A stretch of DNA of 64,000 nucleotides from Notamacropus eugenii (GCF_028372415.1 NC_092875.1:147592856-147656855); one strand, 5' to 3'; positions 1-12,314 are shown, counted from the first letter of the stretch. Program-made: numbers and translations. The notes: generated by a model from the letters alone, not told the origin.

Positions 1-130
1 TGTATGACCTCAGGTAAGTCTCCTAATCTCCTTGGGCCTGTTTCCTCATCTGTGAAATGAGGAAGTTGGACTTGATTGTCTCATCCATCTCTGGATCTAT
101 AACCCTATAATCCAATATAGAAAATGGTAC
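1..130 (+). mobile_element. MIR-type SINE 3' part
   Basis: TGTATGACCTCAGGTAAGTC, CTGTTTCCTCATCTGTGAAA, then TGAGGAAGTTGGACTTGATT. The element enters from the left edge. Confidence 0.65.
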
Positions 131-269
131 ACAGATTAGTCTCATGCTCTCTTACTGAGCTTCAAGAAACCCCACAAACAGTTGATGATAATAAGAATTC
201 TTATAAACTTATAAAATAGTAAATAAAACTATAAAATAAAATCATAAAATCTAACAAATGAAACTATAA

Positions 270-470
270 AAGCACTTTAGAGGTAACAGAAGTTTCTTCT
301 TAATCACCTTATGAGATAAGTTCTATAGATCTTTTTTACCTCCATTTTGCAGATGAGGGAACAGGGGTTCAGAGAGGTTGTGACTTGTCTGTTATCATAT
401 AGTTAGTAACAACCATGGTATTGAACCAAGATTTTCTGATTCTAAATCCAGGGTACTCAATTATACCATA
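270..470 (-). mobile_element. MIR-type SINE, minus strand
   Basis: AAGCACTTTAGAGG, CTCCATTTTGCAGATGAGGGAAC, CAGAGAGGTTGTGACTTGTC and CTAAATCCAGGGTACTC. Confidence 0.65.
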
Positions 471-519
471 GATTGATTGGCTATGTATATAGCTTTGGGA
501 AAAGATAGGCTTCTCAATG

Positions 520-655
520 TTTTGTGAGTGTGTGTGTATGTGTGGATATATGTACATATAAATACCTATATGTGCATACATATGTGTACATATGTGCCTA
601 TGCATATATAGATATATGCATATATATGTGTATATCCATGTGTATGTGTATATAT
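520..655 (+). repeat. TG/TA-rich low-complexity tract
   Basis: Degenerate tgtgta/tatatg units over about 135 bp. The apparent open frames here are tyrosine/cysteine-rich artefacts. Confidence 0.8.
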
Positions 656-819
656 CACCTTATTATGGCTATGTTATGCTCTGTACTCAATGACTGGTCT
701 CTTGGCCTACAGTCTTACCCAACTTCAAATCACCCTTCATAATCCTTCTGGAACAAAATTTCTGAAACACCATTTTTATCATATCATAGCCCTGTCCAAA
801 CATCTTTGATGATTCCTTA

Positions 820-1760
820 TTCAGTCAATCAACATGCATTTATTAAGAACTTACTATGTGCTAGACATACCAGACAGGTGCTAGGGAAAGGAGGAAATGA
901 TCTCTGTTATCAAGGAACTTATATTATACCAAGGAGACTGTGGAAATATCTAAGTATATTCAGAACTGATATAAGGTAATATGTATGTATGAGGTGGGGT
1001 ATAAGCAATTGAGGGGATCAGGAAATATATCACGTAGAAGGTGATGTTTGATCTATCTTGAAGGAAACAAGGGCTTAAGGTGAAGAGGGGGTCTTTTGGA
1101 GGAATGAGGGACAGCCAAAACCAGGGAGACAGGAAGCAAAGGGTTGTATGTGAAATACAGTAAGGAGGCCAGTTAGGCTAGACCACAGAGTACAGGAAAA
1201 GGGAGTAATGTATATTAACAAACTAGACAGGTAGACTGGGGCCAGGTTGTGAAGGACTTTAAAAGCCAAAAAGTTGAGTATATTTCTTCCTTGAGTTCAT
1301 TGAGCATTGGAGTGACATGGTTGATTCTGCACTTTAGGCAAATCACTTTGGCATTTGATAGACTGGAATGGAGAGAGAATTGATGCAGGAGCAATTGATG
1401 TAATTACAAGGTTACTTGAAAGAGGCCAAGAAAGATGTTATGAGGGTCTGAATATCATGAAGGTTATGACGTGGCTATGTGAGTAGTAAGAAAGTGTCAT
1501 GTGTGAGACATATTCTGAAGCTAGAAATGGTAAGATTTGGCAACTGATTGCATATGTAGGGTGGGGAAGTGAGGTGTTGGGGATAATGCTGAGGTTCCAA
1601 AGGTGAAAGTATGATGGAGTAGTGACAGAAATAGGCACGTTCCAAAGAGGAGTAGATTTGGGGAAGAAAGATAATGAATTCTGTTTTGTTGAATTTGAGA
1701 TGTTTACTGAAGTGATATCAGAACTCTGGAGAGAGGACTAAGCCAGATATACAGGTCTAT
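820..1760 (-). mobile_element. L2 LINE, 3' half, minus strand
   Basis: Plus-strand reading starts CAATCAACATGCATTTATTA (the reversed L2 3' end). It continues through GGCCAGGTTGTGAAGGACTTTAAAAG-type and AGATTTGGCAACTGATTGCA-type blocks of the reversed ORF2, ending near 1760. Confidence 0.8.
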
Positions 1761-2066
1761 GAGTCCTCTGCCTTGTATCAAGTGAAAACTTAGAAGCTTT
1801 CAGTACCCACTCTGAACTTCAATCCTCAAGTTTATCTCACCAACCAAGACTTATGTTCAACTCCTGGAAGAATCTTTCTCTCTAGTCAAACCTTACTTTT
1901 AACTCTTTACTTCTGCCTAGAAATAAGCCCTACCAAATCCTTTTTTCCAATGTGTGCCCTTCCTTTTCCTTCCCCTAAAGTATGCCATCTACTTCTAGTC
2001 ATTTCTTCATTGGTTTCCCATGAATAATTGTGTGTTCAATCAGTATAACAGTAATCTTACCTGTTA

Positions 2067-2176
2067 ATTGTTGTTCAGTCATTTTCAGTCATGTCCAATT
2101 CTTCATAACCGTATTTGGGGTCGTCTTGGCAAAGATGCTGGACTGGTTTGCCATTTCTTCTCCAGTCCATTTTACA
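2067..2176 (-). mobile_element. WSINE 3' part, minus strand
   Basis: TTGTTGTTCAGTCATTTTCAG, ATTTGGGGTCGTCTTGGCAA and GGTTTGCCATTTCTTCTCCAG are the reversed tail half of the SINE seen whole at 43668-43920. Confidence 0.85.
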
Positions 2177-2529
2177 GAAGAAAGAAATGATTTTTAATAA
2201 CCAATGATGTGGGGAGCTCTGGAGTTGTCCCCGTTTTCTAAAGTCCTGATTTTAAAAGTTCATTCTCTGAAGGACAACATTGTTTGTTGAATTCAGGCAG
2301 AGGAAGCCATGTCTGTTGACTTTTTGATTTCTCGGTATTTTCTTTGAAGTTCATGGTGCTGACTTCCCTGAATTAGGTGAATGATACATGTATTTGGTTA
2401 AAGGAATGATACATGTGCTTGATTAAAGTGATTGTTATCCCCTCAAAAGTTGCCTTTCCTTTTATGAATGCAGATCTAAGAACCTGTGATAGCAGGCCCT
2501 TGTGTATGTTGGGGTGCTTACTGATACAT

Positions 2530-2670
2530 TAGGAAAGTGCACTGGGGTCAGAGTCAGGTTCCAGTCCTGGCCCTGGCCCTAATCATGAACAAATCATTTC
2601 ACCTAGCTGGGGCTCAGTTTCCTCACCTATAAAATAAGATGGATCTGACTCACCTCTGTTTTAAACATCT
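2530..2670 (+). mobile_element. MIR-type SINE
   Basis: TTCCAGTCCTGGCCCTGGCC, ATGAACAAATCATTTCACCT and CTCAGTTTCCTCACCTATAA. Confidence 0.65.
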
Positions 2671-2779
2671 TCCTTGAAAGAACTTTGAAGTCTCACTTAT
2701 GTTCCTTTGATACACTTAATTTGATACATTTAAACAGCATTTGCTTTTGTTTTTATCTCTATTCCAGAATTTTTTGGTG

Positions 2780-3180
2780 ACTGAAATTGATTCTTTTTCA
2801 AAATAACGAGACCTATTCCAAAGGGCACATGATGAAAAGGTTATCCACATGCAGAGAAAGAACTGATGGAGTCTGAATACAGATCAAAACATATTATTTT
2901 TCACCTTATTTTTTGTGGGGTTTTTTTTGAGGGGTAGTGTCTGTGTCTTCTTTCACACGACTAATTTAGAAATACGTTTTGCATGATTACACATGTATAA
3001 TCTACATCAAACTGCTTATCATCTCAAGGAGGGGAAAAGAGGGTGAGGCAGGGAGAGAATATGGAACTCAATTTTTAAAAATGAATTTTAAAAATTGTCT
3101 ATGTGTAATTGGGAAAACAATACAATATTATTTCAAAAGAATTAGATCCTATAAGGAAACCACACTTTCATACACTTGAA
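2780..3180 (+). mobile_element. L1 3'UTR fragment
   Basis: CAGAGAAAGAACTGATGGAGTC, T-rich tract, TGCATGATTACACATGTATAATC and GGAACTCAATTTTTAAAAATG match the L1 3'UTRs at 26.05-26.34 kb and 26.68-26.95 kb. Confidence 0.7.
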
Positions 3181-4231
3181 CTCGTGGGTCTTGTTATTAC
3201 ATTCAGTTGTGCTCAATACTTGTCTTGCTACACAAGCAATAGGTAGCAATACGAGGTGATGAGTGCTACCAATGGAAATGAATGCATAGTTTTAGTCAAG
3301 CAATTGACACAGTGAATTTTTGACAGCAGAAAGAAAAATAATTCCCTACAAAAATCTTTTGTCCTTCTTTAGACAGGAAGGGGACAAGCATAGAACTGAT
3401 GCAGATTCCTAAATTTATTTCAGCTAGTTCAACTGAGTGGAGATAAGAGTTTTTAATACCCCAAACCAAGTTATGGTTTAGTGTTAGGGAAAGCTCATTA
3501 ACTCTTCTGGGACATGAGCTTACTACTTGAAAGAGCTGCTATTTAAGTCTAAGTATCACCTTACCATAGCATCAGAAAAGGAGCAAAACAGAGCAAGAAA
3601 AAAAAATCAGGGTTTAAATGCTTGTCAAAAGCGTTAGAAACCTCACTATTCTCTATGTGCTTAATACAATTTAAAAGGTTTCTGTGAATGAATGTAGCTT
3701 TGGGCAACAAAGGTCATATTTTTGTGGCTATCCTGGACTTAAGATTTCAGAAAATTCAGCCTCTAAATTACTTTGGCTGGGGCCATATACTATTATCTTG
3801 ACAGCTTTACTGCCAGATCTGAAATACTCCTAGCTCCAAATTTATTTCTTTAATATTCTATAACTTGTAAATCAGAGGTCAGAGAAATCTTAGACAAGCC
3901 ATTTAGTCTCTGTCTAGTTCCTTAAAGTAATAAAAATAATCCCATTTAGAAATTCCAAGAAAATTCTTGTGTGACCTACTTTGAAGTGGCTCCAGCAAAG
4001 TGACATGGAGTCCTGAGGAATGGACAAGACCCTCTACTCCCCTCAATCTATTCCAGCTTCTTGTTTCAGAGGTAACTGTATTGTGAAAGTGACATAAGAA
4101 ACAATCTGCATACCTCTCACTCCTTGGTTTTTCATGGTTCAAAAGTCAATACAGAAGGGAAGAGGAAGAAATAGTTTCTGCTCAAAGACTTCACTAAGCC
4201 GAGTAAGAAAAAGAAATAGGTTTCAGGTATC

Positions 4232-4255
4232 CCCCCACACTGGTTCCGGTGGGGG
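4232..4255 (+). repeat. Short GC-rich hairpin
   Basis: Perfect 7-bp stem CCCCCAC/GTGGGGG around a 10-nt loop, in AT-rich surroundings. No flanking gene. Confidence 0.6.
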
Positions 4256-4424
4256 AAAATATCAAGTTAGATGAAACAACGTTACATGAGAGAAATCTGC
4301 AGGGAAACAGTGTTAGGTAAGGGTGGTTGATTGACTGACATTACAGAAGCGCTTTGCCACCTAATGGTGTGGTTTGGTTAGAATGTATTAGTAATGGTCT
4401 TCAATGAGTACTCATTATGTATCT

Positions 4425-5445
4425 GTGCTACCTTGGGTCCTCTTCTATTCTCTCTCCATATTTGTCACCTAGGTGACTTCATCAGTTCCCATCGGTTTAA
4501 TTATCATCTCTATGTAGATGACTCCCACATCTTTGCATCTGGCCCCACTCTGTCCAGAGCTGAGGTAGTGCATCTCCAACTACTGGACATTTCAAAAGTG
4601 ATGTCCCCTAGGTATCTAAAACTCAACAAGCCCAAGATAGAACCATTAACTTTTCTCCCAAACCTACCCCTCTTCCAAACTTCCCTATTTTTGTTGATGT
4701 CACAATTTTTGTCACTATGTTCTGGTCACCCAGCTTTTCAACTTCAGCTTTACTCTCTGTTTCTTACTCTTTCCCTTACCCCATCATTTCCCCCACCATA
4801 TTTCTTGCATCTGTCCCCTACTCTCATCTCACACAGCCACCACCCTAGTTCAGACCCTCATCACCCTTCACCTACATTACTTCAATAGTTTCCTAATTGA
4901 ATTCTTTGCTTCAAATTTCTTAACCTCTCCTCTGCACAAGTCAAAATGATTTTCCTAAAATATAAATCTGATCATGTCAGTCCACGTCCCTACTCATTAA
5001 ACCCTAGTGTCTTCTTATGGCCTATAGGATCAAATATAAACTCCTGTTTGGCCTTTAAAGCCATTCATGACCTGGCACCAGCCTACCTTTCCATCTACAT
5101 TACTCATAATTTCTCTTCCTGCACTTTTTGGTCCAAACTGACCTTCTCTCTGGTTCCTCCATCTCCCATTTCTGAGCCCTTGCACATAGATGTAACGCAT
5201 CCTCCTCTCTTGTCCTGTTTCCTTCAGGACAGCTCAAGTATTACCTTCCACATGAAGTTTTTTCTGATTCCTCCCAGTAACTAGTACCTCCTCCCCCCCA
5301 AAAAAATCCTTCTTTTTATCTTATATATTGATATTTATGTATGTGTTGTCTCAAGAGAGTAAACTCCTTGAGGGCAGGGGGTGACACCAATTACGTCTTT
5401 GTGTCCCCAGAGTCTACCACAACATCTCACAAATGGTTGGCTGGT
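4425..5445 (+). mobile_element. L2 LINE ORF2 and 3' end
   Basis: A partly open frame (4394-4888) shows the reverse-transcriptase block GPLLFSLHICHLGDFISSHR followed by a YVDDSH catalytic-type motif. Later blocks include CCTTTAAAGCCATTCATGAC and the L2 3' tail GAGGGCAGGGGGTG...AGTCTACCACA. Frameshifted, not a host gene. Confidence 0.8.
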
Positions 5446-6185
5446 TGTTGTCCTCTTGCTTGAAGAAGACCAAAATGACATCACTATGTTAGGGTCAAGG
5501 CACAGCGTGTCTGACTGTGGCTGATCAGAACGTGAGCTCAAAAGGCTCTACCACAGGCGAGTTCACATGAACATTTGGAGTGGAGAGGTCTCTAAATTTA
5601 CTCATTTCATGTTTCTTTTGAGCTACTGCACTTCTGCTTTGCTTATAGAGCACAGCACCATCTTTGATGTGGGCACACCATGCTGGGCGTAGCTTGAAAA
5701 GGCCACAGGTCCCCCGCTACATCCTGGGTCATCTCATTATCCTGATCCATATCTGGCCACTGGATTCAGATGGCTCAGGAGGAGAAAGTAAGGCTAGTGA
5801 CTTACACATACTTCCCTCACTTAAATTCAATTCACTTGTATGTGATGGCATCACCTCCCTGACGTCATGATCCTCTTCCAGAACAACGGACAAACAGCAC
5901 AGGTGATACCTGTAGGGTATCACACTTACTTGTGGGTGTTCTGCCTAAAGATAATGTAAATTTTAATCTCTGAAACTTATCTTTTGTTTTTTCTCTTAAA
6001 GACCAGCCTTAACCCCAAATCACTCTGGTCCCAAACCAAGCCCTACTTGGTCACTATTTGGGCCCGGATTGGCTCAGAATGAATGTAAATAACAATTATT
6101 TCTGTTTGGGCCAGAAAGAAATCTTGCTGGGCAGTCCTTTGTCGGTATCTTCTGTGTTTCACAATCAATTCCAAAGTTCTTCAGA
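5445..6185 (-). mobile_element. RTE-like LINE 3' fragment with a SINE inserted
   Basis: 5445-5690 (GGTTGTTGTCCTCTTGCTTG, GCTTATAGAGCACAGCACCA) and 6110-6185 (TCACAATCAATTCCAAAGTT) look like one element, a marsupial RTE-type 3' region in reverse. Between them, about 5700-5905, is a plus-strand SINE ending CATGATCCTCTTCCAGAACAAC-like, then GGACAAAC. The family names are from memory and the element boundary is approximate. Confidence 0.5.
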
Positions 6186-6189
6186 AGGA

Positions 6190-6345
6190 TCACAAATAGT
6201 AGGCACTTTATAAATACTGATTGATTACAAGGTACCATACTCGGTGCTGGAGACACAAATTAAAAACGAAATAGTCCGAGACTTCAAGGAGCATTGGGAG
6301 AGGGAGTAAGAGAAAAGGAAGTGGATACATGTAGACAAGGAGGGA
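6190..6345 (-). mobile_element. L2 3'-end fragment, minus strand
   Basis: ACTGATTGATTACAAGGTAC, CTCGGTGCTGGAGACACAAA and TTCAAGGAGCATTGGGAGAG are a reversed L2 3' end. Confidence 0.5.
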
Positions 6346-6482
6346 ATAAGCATTTTTGTAAGTATTTCATAACTTTTTCTGTTTTGTAAATATTCCCTCA
6401 TTTGATGCCTACCACAACACAATGAATGGGGTGCTGTCCAACGCTATCCACAAACAAATCTGCCAACAGATATAGCATAAGG

Positions 6483-6560
6483 TTGTTATTGTTGTGTTTG
6501 TCCTTCATTTGCTAAGAGGACTGTGACATGACTTGCAGCTGACTTTGATTTGAGCGAGGG
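6483..6560 (-). mobile_element. RTE-tailed SINE fragment, minus strand
   Basis: GTTGTTATTGTTGTGTTTGTCC, GCTAAGAGGACTGTGACATG and TTGAGCGAGGGAGGGCTGAG are the reverse of the SINE at about 5700-5905. Confidence 0.6.
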
Positions 6561-8290
6561 AGGGCTGAGTATAACTGAAGAGGAAGAGAACACTGATAGT
6601 GAGGGAGGGGGCTTTGGGAGGGGAAAGAGCTATGACTCAACAAAGGTGGGTTTTCCAAGTTTCCCACTGATATGAAAAGATGCTTCACCAGTTTGACCAG
6701 ATCCCCAAGGAAGGGGAAGGCGAGGTCTTGTACCTAAGTCTTGGAATCTCTGAGCACTGCAACTAGTTAAGGAAACAAGAGAAGTGGGAGGAGTCTGGCT
6801 CATTCCATAGGAGACTTTTGTAAACTGATTGTCTATTTAGCCGTGGCCATGGTTGGGAATCTAAGAAACTTTCACAGAACCCCAGGGGCTTATTCCTCCT
6901 CACAGATACAGTTATAGCTCATTTGATAACGGGTGTTAAAACTCAAAAGAATTCAAGGTTAGCAAAAAGAACAAAGGTGTTTGTTCATGGAACAAATTTA
7001 TGACCCAACTTTTAACTTACCTGAACCAAGCTTCAGACTCTAAAAAGCATGTTATAAGTGCAGTAAACAAGTTAACACATTCCCTCCTATCTTTTGACCA
7101 GTTCTTCCTATGTTGAGTTGTCTTGCATCTATGATGACATCAGGTCATCAGGAAACTATCATTGGCTTGAATAAGCACTACAACATCTGCATAGAGTGTA
7201 TGAGGTCTATCTTCATGCCACAGCCAAATAATAGTCCTCTCTATATATTCAAATTGCAGGCTAGTCTCCCTTGGAGAATTCTGGGAAGCTAAAGTGGTTC
7301 AAAGAATGTTTCTGTTCTCCAGTTCATCTGGGAGTGCCAAACAGTCCTTAAAAATAAAATGAAATAAAATGAAGGGGCTATGTAAAACAAAGAAAGAAAA
7401 AGGATATGAAAAGGAGGAGAATCCTGACTGTGACACAAAAGAGCACAAGAAGGACCACTGAATACTTGTAGCTAAATAATAAATATGAAGTTCTTCTTAA
7501 TGGGAGGAGAGAGTTGAAGTTTGTGAAGAAGTAGCTGCATGTCCTCTGAGGAATGGTGATGTGGATCTACAGGTTCCTTCAGCAGCCGAGCTATCAACCT
7601 CAGCCAAAGGCTGCTTGCATACTATGCTGACATGGAAGTTTTTGTTCAGGTGCTGGTTGTACTAGATGGTATTTGAGAAGGTCCTTTCCTACCCCAGGCT
7701 TCTGTAATTGGGTAATTGAAGATTGCTTAAATTCATCTAAACAACTAGCTATCAAGTGAAAAGTTACTCCCCATTTGTAAGGTTTCCAGGTACACAAAGA
7801 CCTATGATACTCTGCCACCCTAGATGTGTACATCCTGTCCTAGACACAAAGTCATGGGGCAAAGTAAGTTCAAATTGTGTCCTACTTTTATGTTGCTATT
7901 TCAGCCTTAATGGGTGTTAAGGGGAGTGGGAGGAATCGGCACATGGTGGCCACACCCCTTGTTTCCTGTCACTCCCGAACTCCTGCTATGTCTACATTTG
8001 CTTCAATGCTGCTCCTGAAAGTGGGAGAGGTAGTAGGCATATAAACAAACATCGGTGGCTCCCCATCTGCTTTACCCTCTACCAGGCATACCCTACTTCA
8101 AATATATCAAACTTGCAGGTATTAGGCAAGCCCAAACCAGATTAAAATGGGAATGAGAAATGTTTAACAAAATAGATAAAAATACAACATAGATAATGTT
8201 CATTTGTGGTTTTCTAAGTCAACATGTCGCCAAAAGGGATCCTTTGTATTTGAGTTTGACACCACTGTCCTAACTGATATCTTTTAACTG
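6560..8290. other. Intergenic, no recognised feature
   Basis: Mostly unique-looking AT-rich DNA with an A-rich tract at about 7350-7410. I see no gene, RNA or clear repeat. Confidence 0.5.
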
Positions 8291-8293
8291 GTA

Positions 8294-8294
<1 letters not shown>

Positions 8295-8342
<48 letters not shown>
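8295..8342 (+). repeat. (CA)24 microsatellite
   Basis: 24 uninterrupted CA units in the downstream flank. Long and pure enough to be length-variable. Confidence 0.97.
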
Positions 8343-8344
<2 letters not shown>

Positions 8345-8459
8345 GTCAGAGCAAGACTTCACAAGTCATGGTGTGGTTCAGAGTTTCATTACAAAACAGT
8401 ACTAGTCACGACTGTGTTATGTTTGTATTGTACCAAGACTCTAGATGTTAACACTGGAA

Positions 8460-8615
8460 CTGGCAGATTAGTGGAACAGGAGGAAGAGCCCAAGACTGGG
8501 TTCAAATTTTGCATTCTAGAGTTTTAAGCAATTCACTTAAAATTGCTCTAGACCTCAGCCTAAAATGAGATGATCTCTATGTCCTTTTTTGACTCTTAAA
8601 TTCTGGGTTAATCCA
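8460..8615 (+). mobile_element. MIR-type SINE, decayed
   Basis: AAGAGCCCAAGACTGGGTTCAAATT, CAATTCACTTAAAATTGCTC and AAAATGAGATGATCTCTATG. Confidence 0.5.
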
Positions 8616-9029
8616 ACATCCACAGATATGAAGTTAACTTGTCTAAGCAAAATCAGTTCCATACTTAAAAAAATTTTTTTTTAAAAAAGATTGGATCTTA
8701 TTTCACTTAGGTTGAGTGAGATTATACAGTGGGCCAATCCACCACTAACTGGCAAAGAGGACTTTGACCTGTTTGGTTTCCAACTTGGGCCCCTCATTTA
8801 GGCAAGTGCCTGTCACGGAAGTTAGTAGCACTATTACAGAGCATAGCACCCCCTCTCCCTTCCATTGCTGATAACTGATAAGAGGTCAGTTGAGACAACA
8901 TATTATTGAGGGAAGAAGTGGGACTTTTTTTTGAGATAGAAAAGGAATGAGAGTTAGAGTGTGATGTGTGTATGATGGAGAAGAATTTTTCAGGTTTGTC
9001 AAAAGGCAGTAAATGTCTCTGGAAAGAGG

Positions 9030-9060
9030 TGCGTGTGTGTGTGCGTGTGCGTGTGTGTGT
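9030..9060 (+). repeat. (TG)n with CG interruptions
   Basis: TG repeats interrupted by three TGCG units, about 31 bp. Confidence 0.85.
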
Positions 9061-9214
9061 CCACAATAGGAGAATCTTCTACAAAGTGTTCTGTCTCCTA
9101 TGGGGCACTTGCCTTTGAACTCTACAAATATACACCTCAGAGAGGCGGTAAGAAACTAGGGAAGGGGCTTGTCCTTAACTTCACTAAGGATCTTTTTCAG
9201 ACAGGGAAGGAGAA

Positions 9215-9472
9215 GGAATAAACACTTATTAAGTGTATACTGTTGGCCAGGCACTGTGCTAAGCACTTTACAAATAACTCATTTGCTCCTCACAACTCTG
9301 TCATGTGCTGCTATTATTATCCCCATTTTACAGGTGAGGAAACTGAGGCAGTCAGAGGTTAACTGACTTGCCCAGACTCACATAGTTGGCAATTGAAGCT
9401 GGATTTAAACTCAGGTCCTCCTGATGCCAGGCCCAGCGTTCTATCAACTACACCACCTAGCTGACCTTTGTA
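9215..9472 (-). mobile_element. MIR/Ther-type SINE, minus strand, nearly complete
   Basis: AATAAACACTTATTAAGTGTATAC, CATTTTACAGGTGAGGAAAC, GTTAACTGACTTGCCCAGAC and CTACACCACCTAGCTGACC. Confidence 0.75.
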
Positions 9473-9668
9473 ATGACAAACACCACCACAAAATGGTACC
9501 ACTATTCAACCTCAGCCTGATACCCAACGGATTCATGCCCTGGATTAGTATTTGAATGGAAAAGCTCCAAGTTGTTGCTGGAATTATAAGTTATTCAGTT
9601 ATTTCAATTAATTTTTCCAGAACTCTTTTATACTAGGCAGTAACTGCTAAAGTTGTCATCATCTAAAG

Positions 9669-9847
9669 CAGGGGTAGGGAACCTGCAGCCTTGAGACCAC
9701 ATGTAGTCCTCTAGGTCCTCAACTGTGGCTCTTTGACTGAATCTAAACATCACAGAAAAAAATCCCCTTAATAAAAGGACTTGTTCCGTAAAACTTGGAC
9801 TCAGTCACAAGGTGGTACCCAAGGACCTAGAAGGTCACATGTGGCCA
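9669..9847 (+). mobile_element. hAT-like DNA transposon remnant
   Basis: Starts CAGGGGTAGGGAACCTGCAG, the style of hAT terminal repeats. An internal inverted pair (ACCACATGTAGTCCTCTAGGTCC and GGACCTAGAAGGTCACATGTGG, about 9697 and 9825) supports a non-autonomous hAT element. The right end is missing. Confidence 0.5.
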
Positions 9848-9874
9848 AGTAATCTAAATCTTTAATGGGTCTTC

Positions 9875-10025
9875 ACTATGTATAGAATAATTCTAAACTC
9901 CTTAGCTAGAGGCCTTCATAATCTAGCACTAATCTACTTTTCTAGATTTATCTCCACAATTTCTCCACACAAAACACTCTGCCTCAGCCAAAATGAGCTG
10001 TATTCGTTGCCTTCTCTAAACATAC
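9875..10025 (+). mobile_element. L2 fragment
   Basis: GAGGCCTTCATAATCTAGCAC and following pyrimidine-rich text match the L2 3' ORF2 block. Confidence 0.55.
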
Positions 10026-10029
10026 TGGG

Positions 10030-10150
10030 TGACAGCATCATCTACAGCAGAAAGAGCCCTGGACTTTGAGTCAGCAGATCAAGGCTTACTTACTATATGG
10101 TCCTGGACATAATACTAATAGCTATAGCCTTTCATCTGTAAAATGTGACT
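10030..10150 (+). mobile_element. MIR-type SINE
   Basis: AGCAGAAAGAGCCCTGGACTTTGAGTC and CCTTTCATCTGTAAAATGTG. Confidence 0.6.
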
Positions 10151-10799
10151 AACAACAGACAACAGCAAAGATGGTGCAGTGGGAGGAAGTAATTCAGACC
10201 TGAACTCCAACAATGACCTAAGAAGAAATCCAGACCAATTAGTGATGAAGACCTCAAATGATACAATGAATCACAAATTTGATCACCAATTTGATCTATA
10301 GGCAAATGACCAGAGCAGGAAGGGTGGAGCAGGTGGACCAGGGTCACAGACTCAGTGTCCAAAGCTCTGACGTAGGCCAGCAAACAGCTCAGGGGCAGCC
10401 GGAGCTGATCTCACTCAGTGCCAGGCAAGAGATCTAGCAGAGGGGCCAAGTGGGCAGACTCAGCACCCAGAAATATTATAACAGTGTGAGACAAACCATT
10501 TTCAACATGGCTAACGTGGGGAAGTATTTTATCTGACTAGCAGGTCTTTTTCCCCTTTTTTTGTGGGTAGAGGTAGAAGGAGGACAGGAAGTGGGAAGAT
10601 AATAGATGCTCATTAACTGAAAAAAAATTAATGCAAAATAGTCTTTTATTATCTCTGATATTTTTAAAACATATTTACTGATGTCTTTTATTTTACATAA
10701 CTTTTTTATAAAGAAAAAAACCCTTTCCTCCCTTGTAAAAAAACTTTTTGTCTGCAAAGTGCCACATAAACGTGAGCTATTACCACTACCGTGTACTTT

Positions 10800-11285
10800 C
10801 TTATTTTTGGGCCTTTGCAATTGTACCTCAACTTGGAAGTCTTTCACTATGTTCCTCAGCCAACTTTCAAGAGTCAGCTTAAGTCATAGCCTTCCTGAAG
10901 CCCTCCATAGGAAGCGTTCTCTGACCACCCCAGGCAAAAGTCCCTCCTTTGAACTCCTACAGCATTCGTCTCTGCCACTCATTTTATAGTTATTTTTAAA
11001 GCTATGTAACATAGTGGCCCGAGAGTTGGTCTCAGAGCCATGAAAACCTAGGTTTAAGTCCCATATATGCTGCTTGTGGGAATCTGAGCAAGTGACTAAA
11101 ACAGGTGCTCAAGTCTTAATTTGCCAAGAAGATACCATTTGGTAGACAAGAGTTTCCTTATTGGGGAGATTTCTATATGAAGGAAATCACAAGTGTAGTT
11201 CTGTAACCTTTAAGGTATATATGTCTAATCTTTTCAACTACAGTGCAAGCTCCTAAGGGTCAGGGTCTAGGTTCATTAAAAAAAC
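10800..11285 (+). mobile_element. L2 3' region interrupted by a MIR-like SINE
   Basis: 10800-10990 carries the L2 block around GAAGCCCTCCATAGGAAGCG, and 11195-11285 the L2 tail (GTGCAAGCTCCTAAGGGTCA). A plus-strand MIR-like SINE (about 11000-11170) sits between them. Confidence 0.55.
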
Positions 11286-12100
11286 AAACAAAAAACCCAA
11301 CAACCTGTTGTCTCCCTCATAGTATCACCACATATACTAACCATTCTATAAACATGTTGATGATAATTTAAAGCAAAGAATGTCTCATTTATTCCTTATT
11401 GAGCAATAGGCAAACTATGCTATATGGTCAGTTACCATCTCTAGACAGGAGCCAGGGACTCTCCATCATTTTCCATGCAAAACAGGAAGGTCTAATTCAC
11501 GTATGCTTCCTAATATATGATGGAAATAAAACTGTGGAGAAAGTCTACCCATAGAAGAGATGGCTAACATTAAAATTCTTTGATATTAGCAAGAGCAAGT
11601 TGCAGAACAGAAGAAATAAAGTTCTGAGTTTACCTAGTTATTACGATACTACTGCTACTAACTTCTCATATACGTCCATACATGTCCACGTGAACTTCTT
11701 ATAGGTACTTTCTAGTATCTCTGATAGTGCCTAACTCATAGGACTCAAAAAATTGTGGAATGAATACTACCTCTGTTTTAGAATGCTTTATAATCTTTCA
11801 AAGTTCAGTCTCAAATATTAGCTCATATGTAATCCTTAGAACAATCCTATAGAACTAGTAAGGCAGATAACATTCCCTTTACGTAAATGGATCCCCATTA
11901 CATATACTACACTGCACTGACATCCCAAGTAAGCAATGAGAAAGGTACAGAAAGACTAGAGGTGGAAGGGGTTCAACTATAAACACTATGGTTTTGGTTA
12001 TTTTTCTTCGAAAAGTTTCCAAACCTATGTTACACTTAATAAACTTCCCCTATGCTGCTGTAGATAGCCAGTAATAGAAGTCCTTAAGGCTAAGTAACAT

Positions 12101-12314
12101 GTTGTTGTCCAGTCATTTCAGTTATAGCCAATTCTTCATGATCCCATTTGGGGTCTTCTTGGCAAAGATAATGGAGGAAACTGAGGCAAATAGGGTTAAG
12201 TGACTTGCCCAAGGTCACACAGCTAGAAAATATCTGAGGCAAGATTTTAACTCGGGAAGATCTCTTCCCAACTCCAGGCTGGGCATTCCATCCACTGTGC
12301 CACCTAGCTGCCCC
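12101..12314 (-). mobile_element. Near-full-length WSINE with target duplication
   Basis: Plus-strand reading GTTGTTGTCCAGTCATTTCA...CACTGTGCCACCTAGCTGCCCC. It is bordered by TAAGTAACAT (12091-12100) and TAAGAAACAT (12315-12324), a 10-bp duplication with one mismatch. The stretch between TTGGCAAAGA and GGAGGAAACTGAGG is shortened by a deletion. Confidence 0.9.

Noticed and set aside
4394..5284. Long open frames (164 and 112 codons) that could be a gene
   Set aside because: They carry L2 reverse-transcriptase and 3'-end motifs with frameshifts; L2 remains, not a host gene.
10476..10847. 123-codon minus-strand frame
   Set aside because: Low-complexity lysine/phenylalanine-rich, crosses into an L2 fragment, no recognised motif and no splice context.
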